Assembly: GCA_016801845.1 (NCBI GenBank)
Contig: CM028906.1
Coordinates: forward strand, 4,783,501-4,847,500
DNA length: 64,000 nt
Reading direction: 5' to 3'
Source of the DNA: Polydactylus sextarius
Taxonomy: Eukaryota; Chordata; Actinopteri; Polynemidae
The translations under genes were made by a program, and so were the position numbers. The notes under the pieces were generated by a model. It was given only the letters and a program-made list of their open reading frames with translations, was not told where the DNA came from and did no database searches. Shown here piece after piece: positions 33,262-50,120 of the stretch (positions are counted from its first letter, which is position 1; each line of letters opens with the position of its first letter).

Positions 33262-36200
33262 ATGGAGGAGATAAAAGTGTCTCCTGACTATAACTGGTTC
33301 AGAAGTACAGTGCCCCTGAAGAGAGTAAGTAACTAAAGGGTTAAATGTAAAAAGCCGATGGATCTCAATGCAACATAATATCACACTGGCACAACAGCAA
33401 CATGACACTGAAACACCACACAAACAACAGTTGACCTCATCTGCATTGCATTGTGGGAGATAACGTAGTATCTAGAAGATAGAGAGCATACAACTCTGAC
33501 CAATGACGGTACCAACCGCTGCACCACCACATCCTCCTAAATGGAGTCTTGGTCAGGATGATTTGGCTTTTTTGGCTCTTCAGTTTCAAAGTGAAAACTG
33601 ATTTCTTCAAAGCAATTTCAATTCATTGAAATATATAAATGTAAAATAATTAATTGCATACTTCATAAAATTTTGTCAAAAAGCCAAATTGTCAGTGAGT
33701 TGGATCAGAGAAACTGTCCCACTTTACCTGAATCCACCAAAGATTTTACAACATAGATCTTATTATCAGGCCAGTCAACAACAGTGCACTTCATGACTAC
33801 TTCACTGTTGTTCTCTGTCCTGTTTCCTGATGTCCTCATGTCTCTGTGATAATGATTAATCAAACACGAGTTTGAGTTGATCACGGTGTTGAAACTGTGT
33901 CACCGAGGTGTTGATGTGTAGCACCTACAAGATTAAAGGCTTGAATTCCCTTTATATTTCCTACTTATTTGTCACTTGGTTGGATAGTTGGATAGATTAA
34001 TCTAGAGCTTATATGTTTGTATTTACTGCCCTTTATTATCTCAGTTTGTTCCTGACACATTTCTAGATGATTTCTCCCGCCGGTCGAGGCAGATCAGACC
34101 GTCCACTCTGAGTCTGGTTCTGCTGGAGGTTTCTTCCTGTTAAAAGGGAGTTTTTCCTCCATTGTCGCCAAGGGCTTGCTCATTGTGGAAATGTTGGGCT
34201 TCTCTATGTAAAGTGCCTTGAGATAAATGTTTTTACAATCTGCCGCTATATAAATGAAACTGAATTGAAGATGATTGATGATGAATTCTGCATTCATTCA
34301 CCTACAGACAATATATGTATGGACTTGTTTGATTCAGTTCAATTCAGTTTTATCTGTGTAGCGCCAAATCACAAAATGAATGATATGTTCAAGTTCTGTC
34401 AGGTTGTTTATGTGAATGAGAAGGTGAGGCTCTCCTCACCATGTTGTCTCTGCCTCCTCCAGATTATTGTTGATGAAGATGACAGTAAGGTGTGGTCGCT
34501 GTATGACGCAGGTCCAAAGAGCATCAGGTGTCCAATCATCTTCCTGCCTCCAGTCAGTGGGACAGCTGAGGTGTTCTTCCAGCAGGTGTTGGCTCTAACA
34601 GGCTGGGGATACAGAGTCATCTCAGTGAGTTCATGTCTGAAAACACACATTTTTATTTATTTATTTTTTTAATCAACTAAAACAGTCACAACATAGTTTC
34701 CACCACACTGTCAAAAATGTATTTCTTGTACTGAGGGAGTCTTTCTCCGTAATACTATATACATATATATATATATTTTTTAATTTCACTAGTGAACACA
34801 ACCTCAGGTTTTAGTTATTAATGAGTTAAAGAGTCTCAATATCTGAACACTATCTATCTTTCTGAACACAATATCCTCAAGATTTAGGTCTGTGTGTCAG
34901 TCTGTGTTTATTCTGTTGTTAGTTCAGGTTTGATGATAGTGATAACAGGGAAAACATATACAGACAAACAACCAGACACAGACAAATCATGTTGCTTGAC
35001 AAAGTAAAGTCAGTTAATCAAAGACATATAATGTTGAATAAGTGAGTGCATTTATTTTCACCCCTTCAAGTCAGTGTTTAGCAGATGAGCCTTTGTCAAA
35101 CTGCTCTGTCAAGTTCTCTCCTGTCAATCAGGAGAGAACAGCTCAGCGTGAGTCCAGACACAAATCATTTCTGTGTAGCTTTTGCTGCATGCTTCAGGGT
35201 CGTTGTCTTGCTGGAAAATAAATCGTCTCCCAAGTCATCATAGTTCTCTTGCAGATTGATTGTCCTCCAGGGTTTCCAAATAATTTTGCTACATTCACTT
35301 TAACCTTCTACCTTTACAAGCTTTCCAGAAGCATCACAACAGCATGACGCTGCCAGGGCCTTGTATTGCTGCTTCACAGTGGGTATTTTTTCATGTGTTT
35401 GTGGTGATGTGCAGTGTTTGGTGTCCCTCTAGTCTGACGTCCAAAACGCTACCGTTCTGCTCTTATTAGACCAAAGAACCGTCTTCCAGTTTGACCACAG
35501 AGTCTTCATGAGCTGAAATCCATCACTGGTTGAATTTTTCCACCTTATAATTTACAACGACCTTTTGTCCGAGTTGCTGGAGTGTAATTGTTGCTTTGAT
35601 TGATGAAGCAGTGACTGGCCACATTTTGTGAATCTCTATTCCACTAAATGTGAAAACACTAGCACCAACTGACTTTCCCTTTAAAGTGGGTGAACATTTA
35701 TGCATTTACTGATTTTACATCACATATATTTTTAATCGCTTGACTTATCTTTGTAGAAATTTGTTTTTGCTTTTACAGGTTTTTTTATTCTTATCAAAAA
35801 AGACATTGTGTTCATGATCATGATTCCACATATAAATAGAGACTCATGATCAATGTAATTTGTCTTTTCTAAGCAGTAAAAGGGTAAAATGAATATCTAA
35901 GTATAAGGACTGATCTCTCAGTACCGTACTGATGAATAGTTTTTAACAGTTAAACAAAATGGATAAAAACTGACAGGTTATATGTATGCGGTGTTGTTGC
36001 GCTACAGTCTGTACATGATTATTTTCTGTTTGTTTCCAGCTGCAGTATCCCGTCTACTGGGACCTAATGGAGTTCTGCGACGGCTTTAGGAAACTTCTGG
36101 ATCATTTGCAGCTGGATAAAGTAAGACGAGAAGTGTGTCTGTGACACAACAGTGATGAAAATGTGTACCTGCATCAGCTGAGGAAGGGGTAAATCCTAAC

Positions 36201-38187
36201 CCTTACCTCATGACTCTCTGACTATGTTAAGACTTAGGACAGGACAGGGTGCATCCTCCACAGGTCACCAGTCTATTACAAGGCTCACATGTATAGACAA
36301 AGAACTACTGATCTGCAGTTAAGCTACTGCAGCGACAGACATTGGATAAGCGAAATAAATCTTGAAGAAGGGTGGGTTGGTGCATCAGTACTAATACTGG
36401 GTCTGTATATGATATGGTGAAGGGTAAGCTGAGCCAGAAGTCAAAGTTGAGTTATAGATTTACTGGTCGAAGTAGCAGCACAGTTTATAGTCTGCGTCTC
36501 ATTAGTGATGATCACAAACCCTCTCCTGTCATTTGAACCTGCAGGTCCATCTATTTGGGGCATCACTGGGAGGATTCTTGGCTCAGAAGTTTGCAGAGTG
36601 CACGCACAAGTCTCCCCGAGTTCACTCACTGATCCTGTGTAATTCGTTCAGCGACACCTCCATCTTTAACCAGACATGGACAGCTAACAGGTGCTGATTT
36701 TTAAAAAGAAAAAAAAAACATCACACAATCTTCATCTGCATCTTTAGTTTGATGATAAATGTTTTATTTCGGCCTCCCTCTTTAGTTTTTGGTTGATGCC
36801 GGCTTTCATGTTGAAGAAGATAGTTCTGGGAAACTTTGCTAAAGGACCCGTGGACCCTAAAATGGCCGATGCAATCGACTTCATGGTTGACAGGGTAAGT
36901 AGATGTGCACGTGCTGTCTTCTGATCTGGGCAGTGTTGCAGGTTTGTAAAGACTGAAGTGAGTTTGTTTGACATTTGGGCCACAAAGTTTCCCCTCTTTG
37001 GAACATAGAAAAGGAATTAGAAAAACACAGCTGCTGTAGGAGCTGATAAGTGTGGGAGGTGATTTGATAACTGACTTATTGTCACACCAGAGGTAAATTT
37101 GGTTAGCTTAGCTTATACAAACTGATCTGTCTCTGTCCATGGATTTAATAAAATGCCAGAGCTGTCACCTTGGTGATAAACAAACTTAATTCTTCCAGTT
37201 TGTTTACAGATATTTCTGGTTCAGTGGGAGTTGTGTGGATGTAGAGACATGGCAGCTCCTCAGTGTAGTTTGGACCAACGGTACCTGTAAAGGGACTTAA
37301 ACTAAAACATGTGCTAGCTGACATTATCTGATCATCTGCTGCAGAGACTTCCCAGATGTTTTGCAAAAAATAGTTCAGGCACAAAACTCTGTTAAACCAT
37401 AAATTGAGTCAGCCTCCCTCTGCTTCTAGTCCACCTTATGTCCTCAACAGCAAATATGAAATCCAATCCTTATTCCTCTCAAACAGATGACCACTTTGTT
37501 TCTTTATGTATAAATATGTTGTGTCTTAATGTATTCATGTTGAGCTGTGTGTGTGTTGGTGTTCTGTAGTTGGAGACTCTGAACCAAAGTGAGTTAGCAT
37601 CAAGGCTAACACTCAACTGTCAGAACTCGTATGTGGAGCCACACAAAATAAAAGACATTGCTGTCACCATTATAGATGTAAGTAAGATAAAAGTGTAACA
37701 GAATTACTTCATGTCTGTTAACACTACATCAAACTGATGTGTTTTTTTGCCTGTGAATGGTGTCATTCAGGTATTTGATCAGAGTGCTTTGTCACTGGAG
37801 GCCAAGGAAGAGATGTATAAACTGTATCCTAACGCCAGACGAGCTCATTTGAAAACAGGAGGAAACTTCCCGTACCTGTGTAGGAGCGCAGAGGTCAACC
37901 TTTACATACAGGTATAGTTGTTCCCCTCTACATAACCTTATTTTATTTGTATTTCTCCTGCGTACAACACTGTTTTTTTTAAAGCATTTAATCCTAAATT
38001 TGTTGCTAAGAATCATCATTCTTTTTTTTTCTATGAAGTCACCTTTTTTTGTCTCTATGTTCAGATTCACCTGCGTCACTTCCACGGAACACGATACGCT
38101 GCCATCAGTCCGGACATGGTGAGCGCTGAGGAGCTGGAGGTGCAGAAGAGTCACCTCAGCCACAACCAGGACACTGAAGACGATTGA
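33262..38187 (+). CDS. spg21: Maspardin (SPG21), alpha/beta-hydrolase-fold protein, eight coding exons
   Basis: Endosome/trans-Golgi associated protein that binds CD4 and ALDH16A1. Loss causes Mast syndrome (SPG21) in people. Coding exons: 33262-33324, 34463-34624, 36040-36120, 36545-36690, 36786-36894, 37570-37677, 37771-37911, 38065-38187; 933 nt, 310 residues (human 308). Start MEEIKVSPDYNWFRSTVPLK. The fold signature includes LPPVSGTAEVFFQQVLALTG (residues about 44-63) and the nucleophile elbow HLFGASLGGFLAQKFAE (104-120) with Ser109. RVHSLILCNSFSDTSIFNQ and the NARRAHLKTGGNFPYLCRS segment follow in family order. The very C-terminus (SHNQDTEDD) differs from mammals. All splice phases are consistent. 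Introns carry several transposon fragments. Confidence 0.97.
34040..34268 (+). mobile_element. Non-LTR-type repeat 3' end, sense, spg21 intron 1
   Basis: CTCCCGCCGGTCGAGGCAGA, GAGTCTGGTTCTGCTGGAGG, then GTAAAGTGCCTTGAGATAAA and GCTATATAAATGAAACTGAAT are phrases of a very common teleost interspersed repeat, ending in the typical GAATTGAA tail. Confidence 0.65.
34324..34384 (-). mobile_element. Same repeat 3' tail, antisense
   Basis: CAGTTCAATTCAGTTTTATC, then GTGTAGCGCCAAATCACAAA, is the reverse complement of this repeat family's 3' terminus. It faces the sense copy ending at 34268, about 55 bases away. Confidence 0.6.
35040..35860. mobile_element. Old Tc1/mariner-like repeat fossil, spg21 intron 2
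   Basis: Phrases such as TTCAGGGTCGTTGTCTTGCT, CACAACAGCATGACGCTGCC, GACCAAAGAACCGTCTTCCA and GTGAACATTTATGCATTTAC recall DNA-transposon-derived repeats abundant in fish genomes. No intact ORF. The family assignment is from memory of such repeats and is uncertain. Confidence 0.4.
36228..36345 (-). repeat. Dispersed-repeat fragment, spg21 intron 3
   Basis: CAGGGTGCATCCTCCACAGG, then CACCAGTCTATTACAAGGC and CACATGTATAGACAAAGAAC match the antisense body of the SINE-like family seen at 8466 and 11377. Truncated. Confidence 0.45.
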
Positions 38188-40680
38188 AGACGACCAATGA
38201 GATGATGTTTTACCTTGACGGCGCTTTCCTCTGAACAATTTCACCGGTTTCTTTTGTCTCGGTTCTCAAGTTGATTTTCTAACGAACTCGGCAGTCAATC
38301 AGTGGGTCAGCTGAGAATATTTTTATTTGACAAATGAAGCAATATTTTGATAAGGCCCTGGACATGTATCATAATCGACCACTTTGCGACGACTTGCCTT
38401 ATGTGGAATGCCTTGTTATACTCACAAACTTCCTGAACTATTGTAGTTAGTGTATAAAATACATGATGTGGTTAACATTTCCAGGGATAAACTGGTGTCC
38501 TGTTAACAGAAAGATGAACATATTGCTAAATTTCTTATTGAGAGAGAGATATATATGTGTGTCATTCAATGAGGTGAGATGACAGATGATTTTCCATCTG
38601 GTTTGGAAACTTTCCAGTAAATTTTTGAATTTCCCATTGTGCAGTTATTATTTCTACTGGTGTCACAGCAGTGAGTTTACACATTGTGAGATGGTGAGAA
38701 GATGTCGTCTCGTCTGTATCTTTATGTGCTGTTTTATCCGCTGAGATACTAAAGCTTTCAGCCACAGGGACGCACGTGCTGAAGATTAGAAAAGCAGAAC
38801 TGTTTTTTTTTTTTTTTTCCTTTTCTTCTCTTTCGAAAGTCGCAGTCAACATATTTAATGGCATGAAACTGGGCACTGAAGCCTCTGCTACGTGATCAGA
38901 GGAACATCAGGACGTCTTTACTGTCTAAGATGAAAAGAGTTTACAGCTACATGCATTCACAACATGTACTGTGTGAGAGCTGACTAAAGAAGAATCATTA
39001 TCACATTATATCTTCAGCTGTGTAACAGTGAGTTTCAGTGCATTGTGTTGTTACTGCTCACAGCAGCAGCAGCAGCAGCATGTCTGCAGCCAGTTCACAG
39101 TTCACACTGTAGCTGCTTGTCTTTGCTTGGACATGTTTTAACACCCTGCTCTTAACACATCAATCATGTGACCATGTGTGAACGGCTCTGGACCATCTGC
39201 AGCCTGATGAATTTGAAGAAGCAGGTTTGAGTCTCTTGACCTCATGTTTCCACTTGCGTCAAGACAAACACAAATCACAAGGACGTTACTGTTACACTAA
39301 TGAGGCGGGTCTGGCAGCGCAGAGCACATCAGCAGTGACTGGTTGAATAAGAACTCTAGACAGTTTTATTTCATTTGCCACAACAGGAATAAGACCTTAA
39401 CTATCTGAACATATGCGTCTGTAATATTTAGTTTTCTCACCAGAAATCTATCACAGATTGTAGTCCTGCTGTGGTCAGAGAGAATAAATTCACATTTATA
39501 CAAATTCAAATGACAAGTATCACATTTTATTTGGGGAAAAAATAAACCATTTAAAATGTAACATGACCCAGTGCAGCCTGTTTTTATGATTTTGTACTGG
39601 ATTTGTTGAGTCTGAGGATGACTTGACAACTTTAAAGTACACGAGTCATTGTGTAAAACTGGTTAACAACTGGTTTCCAATTCAAACCTGTGACCATGTA
39701 CACACAGGGTTTGGATCCAGTTCCAGTACTATCTTTTACTGAGCTTGGATCAACATGGATGTCCTGCATGTATCCCATATGATACGAATAATCATGCTGG
39801 TGATGGATGTCATCACAGGAGGCTGGGAAAAGAAGACAACACTCTGACTCAGGTTTAAAGTCTCACTAACTGTGAAGATGTTTCAAAAAGAGGAAAGTCA
39901 CTACAGCTGAGTGCTGTACGAGTTTTAGAAATGTTGAAATGCTGCAAAGGCTGAAGTAGTTCTGAAGTACGACTGAAACCACAGCATCACACATTCAGAC
40001 AAAAATATCCCATCATTTAATTTTACATAGGCTTTTTATGTCTGAACTTTGATGAATAAAATTGAAAAATGAAAAATTTTAAATTTGTGGAAAAAGCAGA
40101 AGCTCGCGTGATCAGACAACTGTCCGTCATCCTGAAAGCTGCAGATTTATCAGACTGTATTTACTGTTTAAAAATCATTTTTATTTTTCTGTTGTGGGAG
40201 ACATTCAGTGTGCAAATCATACATTGAAGCTGCTTTAAACTATATGCACAAAATAAATGTTCCAGAGTGTAAAGGTGAGCGTGTGCAGAGGCCCAGGTGA
40301 GGTGACGATACTCATACATTTCACAAGACACTTTTAATCTGCAGCAAATTCAATATATTAACAGGTTAAACCACAGACCACCTCTCTCAACCATAAAACA
40401 CCTGAAACCTTTAAAACCCAGAGACACCGTGAACATGACATCTAACCCATAATAATCAAGTGTGAACGTCACATATAACTAATTACAATGTGTGATGATC
40501 AGTGCTCAGCTTTCAACAAACTACCACCTTCAGAACATCATTTATTGAAGTTTTAGTTCTAAAACTGCATGGTGACAAATGGATTAAAAAAAAACCTAAA
40601 AAAATGTAGCATTAGGGGCTCAGAGAAATAAATAAGGTAAAAGTTCAAATTTTAGTGTGTTCATTGTTACTATACCTAAG
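38188..40680. other. Convergent 3' UTRs/intergenic spg21-shcbp1
   Basis: No gene-like frame. Contains a short CAG run (39061-39080), a T homopolymer (38803-38818) and several AATAAA (about 39539, 40053, 40251) usable by spg21. TTTATT near 40540 is a possible minus-strand signal for shcbp1. Which is used cannot be told. Confidence 0.5.
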
Positions 40681-40805
40681 GTCAGAGCAGTCACCTCTGA
40701 CATTGTCTGTGAAAGGCATTTGTCACAGACAATGTACAAGATACAACAGACAACATTTGAAACAGGGAGCTGATGCTCAGAAACCAAAGAGTTGGAAGAT
40801 GTGAG

Positions 40806-45647
<4,842 letters not shown>

Positions 45648-45954
45648 GGTGAGTACAGAGTCCTTCCTTCCAGTAAACGTGATTATTATATTTTAGAGGC
45701 TGAAAACCAAAATCAGTGTCGCAGTCTGACAAACAAACGGATTAGTACACACCCTGTCTGATTTACTTTCAAAATATTCCCGGTCTGGACCCACGGAGCC
45801 AATCATGACACAACGACTACCGGATATTCCACCCTCAGTGTTGGGCGTGCGCAGAACACATACTACGGTGGCCCAGAAGGCAGCGTGAGGCGAAAGTCAC
45901 AAAACAAAACAAAGCTGCTAAACGAATGCAAAAGCTATCCGTCATAGGAGAATT
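45648..45954 (-). promoter_or_regulatory. shcbp1: shcbp1 5' flank
   Basis: Short CpG-containing stretch between the shcbp1 start and the LINE. Contains ATATTCCCGG near 45773-45782, loosely E2F/CHR-like. No TATA box seen. Promoter role is inferred from position. Confidence 0.35.
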
Positions 45955-47781
45955 ATCAGTTCGTTATTGCTCTCCATCATGATAAATGACATTTTTAAGG
46001 AAGTGCGTACGTGTGGACGTAGATTAGACTACATTATGGAAAAGAGGGAGAAATGAAGAGTTTGTGGTGTAGAGGATACAGCAAGTATTAGATGTAGTGG
46101 ATAAATGGTCCATTAGATGGAGTTTTGGGATCTCAATTGATAAAACCAAAAATAATGGTTTTCTGAATAAAGGAAATAGCTAAGGATATAAAAGTGAAAT
46201 CATCTGATAATGAATTAGAAAGGATTGGCTCCTTAAAATACTTGGGCATATGGTTTGATCAAAGATTAACATGGGCAGTGCATGTACAAAAAATAATTGA
46301 TAAGTGCAAGATATTACTGAATGTAATGAAATGTCTATGCAGAGTGGAATAGGGATCAAGTAGATATGCTCTAAGAACAATTTACACAGGATTGATCAGG
46401 TCTGTGTTTGACTATGGAAGCATAATATATAAGTCTGTAGCCAAAAGATTGCTGAGTAAGTTGGACATGATTCATGTTCATGATTCATTCAAAATCAAGC
46501 ATTAAGGTTATGCTGTGGTGCTGTCAAAACTATATGAGTGGCAGCTGTCCAGGTGGAGATGGGTGAAATACCACTCCATCCTAGAAGAGATCAGCTAGCC
46601 CTTGTGTATCTTGTGTGTCTCTTGTGAAAAACATACAAGTCAATTAGTTTTGAAGCAATGTCAAGAGCGTGGAAGTGTCCAAGTCAGAACATTTGGTTGG
46701 GTGATCAATGATAAAGTAAATGGAATTTTTAGTTTAGTGAATTAAAAATAAGTCCTACTGTACCTTTCCCAGCTACCACACCATGGATTTTTAAAGAAAT
46801 TGACTTGGGGTTATTGGAAGAGAAGCAAAAAATGACATGGACAAATATAGGGTGCAGAGCTATTTCATGGAGAAGTACAGAGGATCAAATGCTTCTAAAA
46901 GAACTGATAAGAGAATGGGGGTTGCTTATGTTATCCCAAAGTTAAAAATAAAAGTAGGTAAAAGAATCGATGATGATTTAGCAGATTATACAGCAGAGTT
47001 GGTCACTGTGGCTAGTTGGCTGATATGGGTGGAAATTCAGCCCAGCTCTGATTAGCATCAAAACTTATCAGTTAGAATCAATACAGGACATTTTATTTGA
47101 AATAGTACAAACTGCAAACAATCTGCTAAACGCAGGGATTAGGATAACTGGTATGGGTACCAGCTCATATAGGAGTTGAAGGAAATGAGTTAGCAGATAT
47201 GTGTGCAAGCAAGCGCCTGGAAATCCTTGCATTGATGTCAACTACAGTAAAGCAGAAATTAAAAGTATGGTTAAAAATATAGTTAAGGATAAATGGCAAA
47301 CATTATGGCACAATGGACAGACTGGGAGGCAGTATTATAACATCCAGAACAAAGTGGGAAATAGCAGAAATATGAACAGAAGTAAGGAGGAAGAGGATGT
47401 ATTTTCAAAAATGAGGTATGGACACACAAGGTTAAATAACACACTGTTAATAATGAAGGAGCATGCTGATGGCAATTGTGATTTCTGTGGTAGTCCAGAG
47501 TCTATAGAGCATGTTATTCTACGCTGTCTGATTAATCTTACAATTGCAGAAGAGCAGATAAGGTTAGACTTGCAGGACATTCTACAAAGAAACTCAGGGG
47601 AAATCAGCTTTAACCATGTATTTAGTTTCCTGAGGAATACAGGACTAATTAAAAGAATTCAGTTTTAGCATTGTTTGTTTAGGAGAGGTTACGCTTGAGT
47701 ACCACACCACAGTCCAACTGATGGCGGTAATGCCCCATTCAAGTTAGTTGCCAACCACCATAAAACTGAAAGAAGAAGGAT
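45955..47781 (+). mobile_element. 5'-truncated I/Nimb-like LINE (RT end, RNase H, zinc knuckle, 3' tail)
   Basis: Starts within the reverse transcriptase (IMINDIFKEV), with the catalytic-loop region deleted. Continues ISIDKTK, then SLKYLGIWFDQRLTWAVHVQ and LIRSVFDYGSIIYKSVAKRL (about 46226-46450). An RNase H remnant reads PAHIGVEGNELAD (about 47162-47200). An open C-terminal frame (47201-47668) has CDFCGSPESIEHVILRC, a CCHC-type knuckle. The tail GATGGCGGTAATGCC...GAAAGAAGAAGG ends the copy. Several frameshifts and stops show it is dead. RNase H plus this tail suggest the I/Nimb group. Confidence 0.82.
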
Positions 47782-47959
47782 TCATATATTAAGACACTGT
47801 AAGATAGAAAGTACACATGCGTCCCAGTGGTGCTAAAGTCCCATCATCACCTAGCAACATGCGTTCCTAAATAAAGTATTGCAGATAACTCTTGTAAATA
47901 TTATGTAAGATATACTTGTAAAGTATTAGAGTCAGTTCCTCATTTCACTTAAACTAAAT

Positions 47960-48210
47960 CAGAGAATAAACAAGAGGTGCAACAAGGACAGGGTTGATGA
48001 GGTATTCTGTCCAGCAATAATGAAATGCCTGTTAAAGCAAGATTACAAAACACTAAAGGACCACAGTAACCACAGTGGCACCAATAGGAAAATAAACAAG
48101 TGGTATGGGCATTTGGACACCATACAAGGGCATTTGTCAGATTATGCAGCAACCACCGGGACGAAGGACTCCGCTCCACAACAGCCAGTGAGAACCCTGT
48201 AGAGGACAGC
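47960..48210 (+). pseudogene. Harbinger Myb/SANT-like accessory protein remnant
   Basis: Reads MKCLLKQDYKTLKDHSNHSG, then TNRKINKWYGHLDTIQGH (48020-48135). This matches the third helix and following segment (LKKxYKxIKDxNxxSGxxRK, WxxxD.I.GH) of trihelix/SANT-like proteins. The start of the domain is missing. Confidence 0.55.
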
Positions 48211-48239
48211 AGTGGTGGGTTGTCTCAGCCTGCTCAAGA

Positions 48240-48900
48240 GAAATATACCAGAGACCTGATCTATACAAAACTTTTCATGCTACAGGGTGTCTGGCAAAGA
48301 CATTCCAAAACACCCCCTTGCCATCTACCACTGCCTCCAGGACAATAGAGTACCACCATTTCCTGTTAAAGTACTCAGTGTGGTACTCCTAGGAAGCCAA
48401 GCTAGGATTGTGAGAGCTGGTCATGGCCCCAACACATTGCAGCAACCCCCACTTGTTTTCAAAATATCCATCTCCAAAGTGTCTCTGCGTTTGGAGTCTG
48501 GATAACTTCATGTGCTTAAGATAACTGGTATATCCTCCATGTCTGTACAGAAGGATTTTTAGCTACTTGCAGGCTGTGGAACAACTTATCCCCAACAGGT
48601 GATCAACACTCCTGTAGACTGTGTTGGTGGCAAGTTTCCAAACAGCAATAGCAACTCTTTGCCAGAGGGGAACACACAGGCGGTAATTAGTGTCCTGTCC
48701 AGAGATATCAGAATGTTTCCCAATATGTGATATTGCTCACCTTTGACTAAACATGTACCATCACTTTTATCTATTATATCCTGAGCAGTGAAATGGGAAA
48801 CAGAACTGCTGCTGGATCGAGGAGCATATCTTTTGGCCAGTATTAGAGAAAGTCTGGTGTATCTGGTTGTAGTTCTTGTGGCTTGTTGTATTACTGAACT
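48240..48900 (-). pseudogene. Harbinger DDE nuclease remnant
   Basis: Minus-strand pieces in family order: VAIAVWKLATNTVYRSVDHL (about 48655-48595), GLLQCVGAMTSSHNPS (about 48455-48408), EYHTEYFNRKWWYSIVLEAV (about 48395-48335), VDGKGVFWNVFARHP (about 48335-48290). An in-frame stop and frame shifts break it. The first catalytic Asp position (normally GAIDG) is altered. Confidence 0.65.
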
Positions 48901-49194
48901 TCTCATAATTTTTAAATATAAAAAAAAATCAGGAATGAACTATGAACTCTCTGACAACAGTAGACAACATTTAGAGATGAGACAGTACCTGAGAATTTCA
49001 GGAAAAAACCCTTTTGGTCAGAATTTTGGTCATGGTTTCAACACCATTGTTGGTAGTCACTGACACATTAAATGTCCCTTCCATTCTACCAGTTTCTTGA
49101 TAATCAAAAAATAAAGAAAATAAAATAAGAAAAAATAAAAATACATGTATCCAGAATCAGTAATGAAGACACCTGCGATATAAATGTACATATA

Positions 49195-49264
49195 CTAGCT
49201 ACAAAAAAACCACAATGTATCGAAGCTGCGAGAGGTGAAGCGCGGTATGACGAGGGATCACTGT
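49195..49264. mobile_element. Tigger/pogo-like terminal sequence
   Basis: ACCACAATGTATCGAAGCTG, then GAAGCGCGGTATGACGAGGG and ATCACTGTA resemble the Tigger-type terminus whose outer end reads CAGTAATCCCTCG on the other strand, ending at TA. No partner terminus was found nearby. Confidence 0.5.
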
Positions 49265-49808
49265 ACAGGAAAACAACAAGCGTCTCATCATCCTTCCCAA
49301 TCAGTGGTGTCTGGACTGGAGCTAGTTACCAGCTAAGTGAATGAGCCACTTAAAAATGAATATGCAGTGGCCAGTGTGCTCTTAAATACATGACACTGCC
49401 TTTGATTTCACTCTTATTATTGTTATTATCGTTATAAATTGTTCATATATATATATATAATGAAAACAATATAAAAAGAGGAGTAGGAAAACTGATTATC
49501 AGCGTGTTAGCACCCAATATTTTTTTCAATGGCTTCATAGCTGAGCCACTCAATGTAAAATGAACACAAAATGCTGTTTGGGTGGATTTTTTCAGAGCTT
49601 CGTCCTGTTTTGGTGGTGGATGCACATTATATGGGGCTCAATAGCTGTTAGCATTCGCTAGCTAACTACCAATATACTTCCAACTTCTGGTCCTCACCGG
49701 AAGTCCAAACACAATCAGAAGTGCTCCGCTCACATCCATGTTGCCGTGCTGCATGAGGTGAATGATGCAGGCAAGCATTAAATTGATGGAAGTTCAGGTC
49801 AGGATCAA

Positions 49809-49952
49809 CAGTTCAAAGGTCGAATTTCGTTCATTCAAGAAGAACTGAAGAACAGCAACGGCACCATAAAGATCCATAACACAAAGATAGACAACAGCAG
49901 AAACTATACCTGCATTTTTCCATATCATAATCTGCAGCTCAATAATGCATGA
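49809..49952 (+). pseudogene. Orphan Ig V-domain-like exon fragment
   Basis: Open frame reads QFKGRISFIQEELKNSNGTI, then KIHNTKIDNSRNYTCIFPYH, ending at TGA (49950-49952). The pattern GR(I/T)S...EELKxxN...(I/L)xI.NxK..DS..YTC is the E-F strand region of V-set domains in fish B7/butyrophilin-like receptors. The first Cys, the Trp, and other exons are absent, so this is a relic of an immune-type receptor gene or a stray copied exon. Confidence 0.5.
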
Positions 49953-50120
49953 TTCAATATTGAGCTCGTGATTTGGTAGTAGCTGTCAAATTCAATCTTG
50001 TCCATTGTGTCTGTTTTAACCACTGACAAATTTAGTTTTCATTTCTTACTTTTCAGATCCAATTATCAAACACAGGTCATGAGAGACTGAAGGTGAGTGA
50101 TGATGTTACTGTCAAAGGCC

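Larger units (their letters stand above)
47950..48910. mobile_element. Second PIF/Harbinger relic with convergent Myb-like and nuclease genes
   Basis: On +, a trihelix/SANT-like remnant. On -, a nuclease remnant. The two converge near 48220. Termini were not found, so the interval covers only recognisable coding remnants. It lies directly downstream of the LINE. Confidence 0.65.

Noticed and set aside
48586..48906. 106-residue minus-strand frame as a gene
   Set aside because: Overlaps the Harbinger nuclease remnant in a different frame. No independent support.
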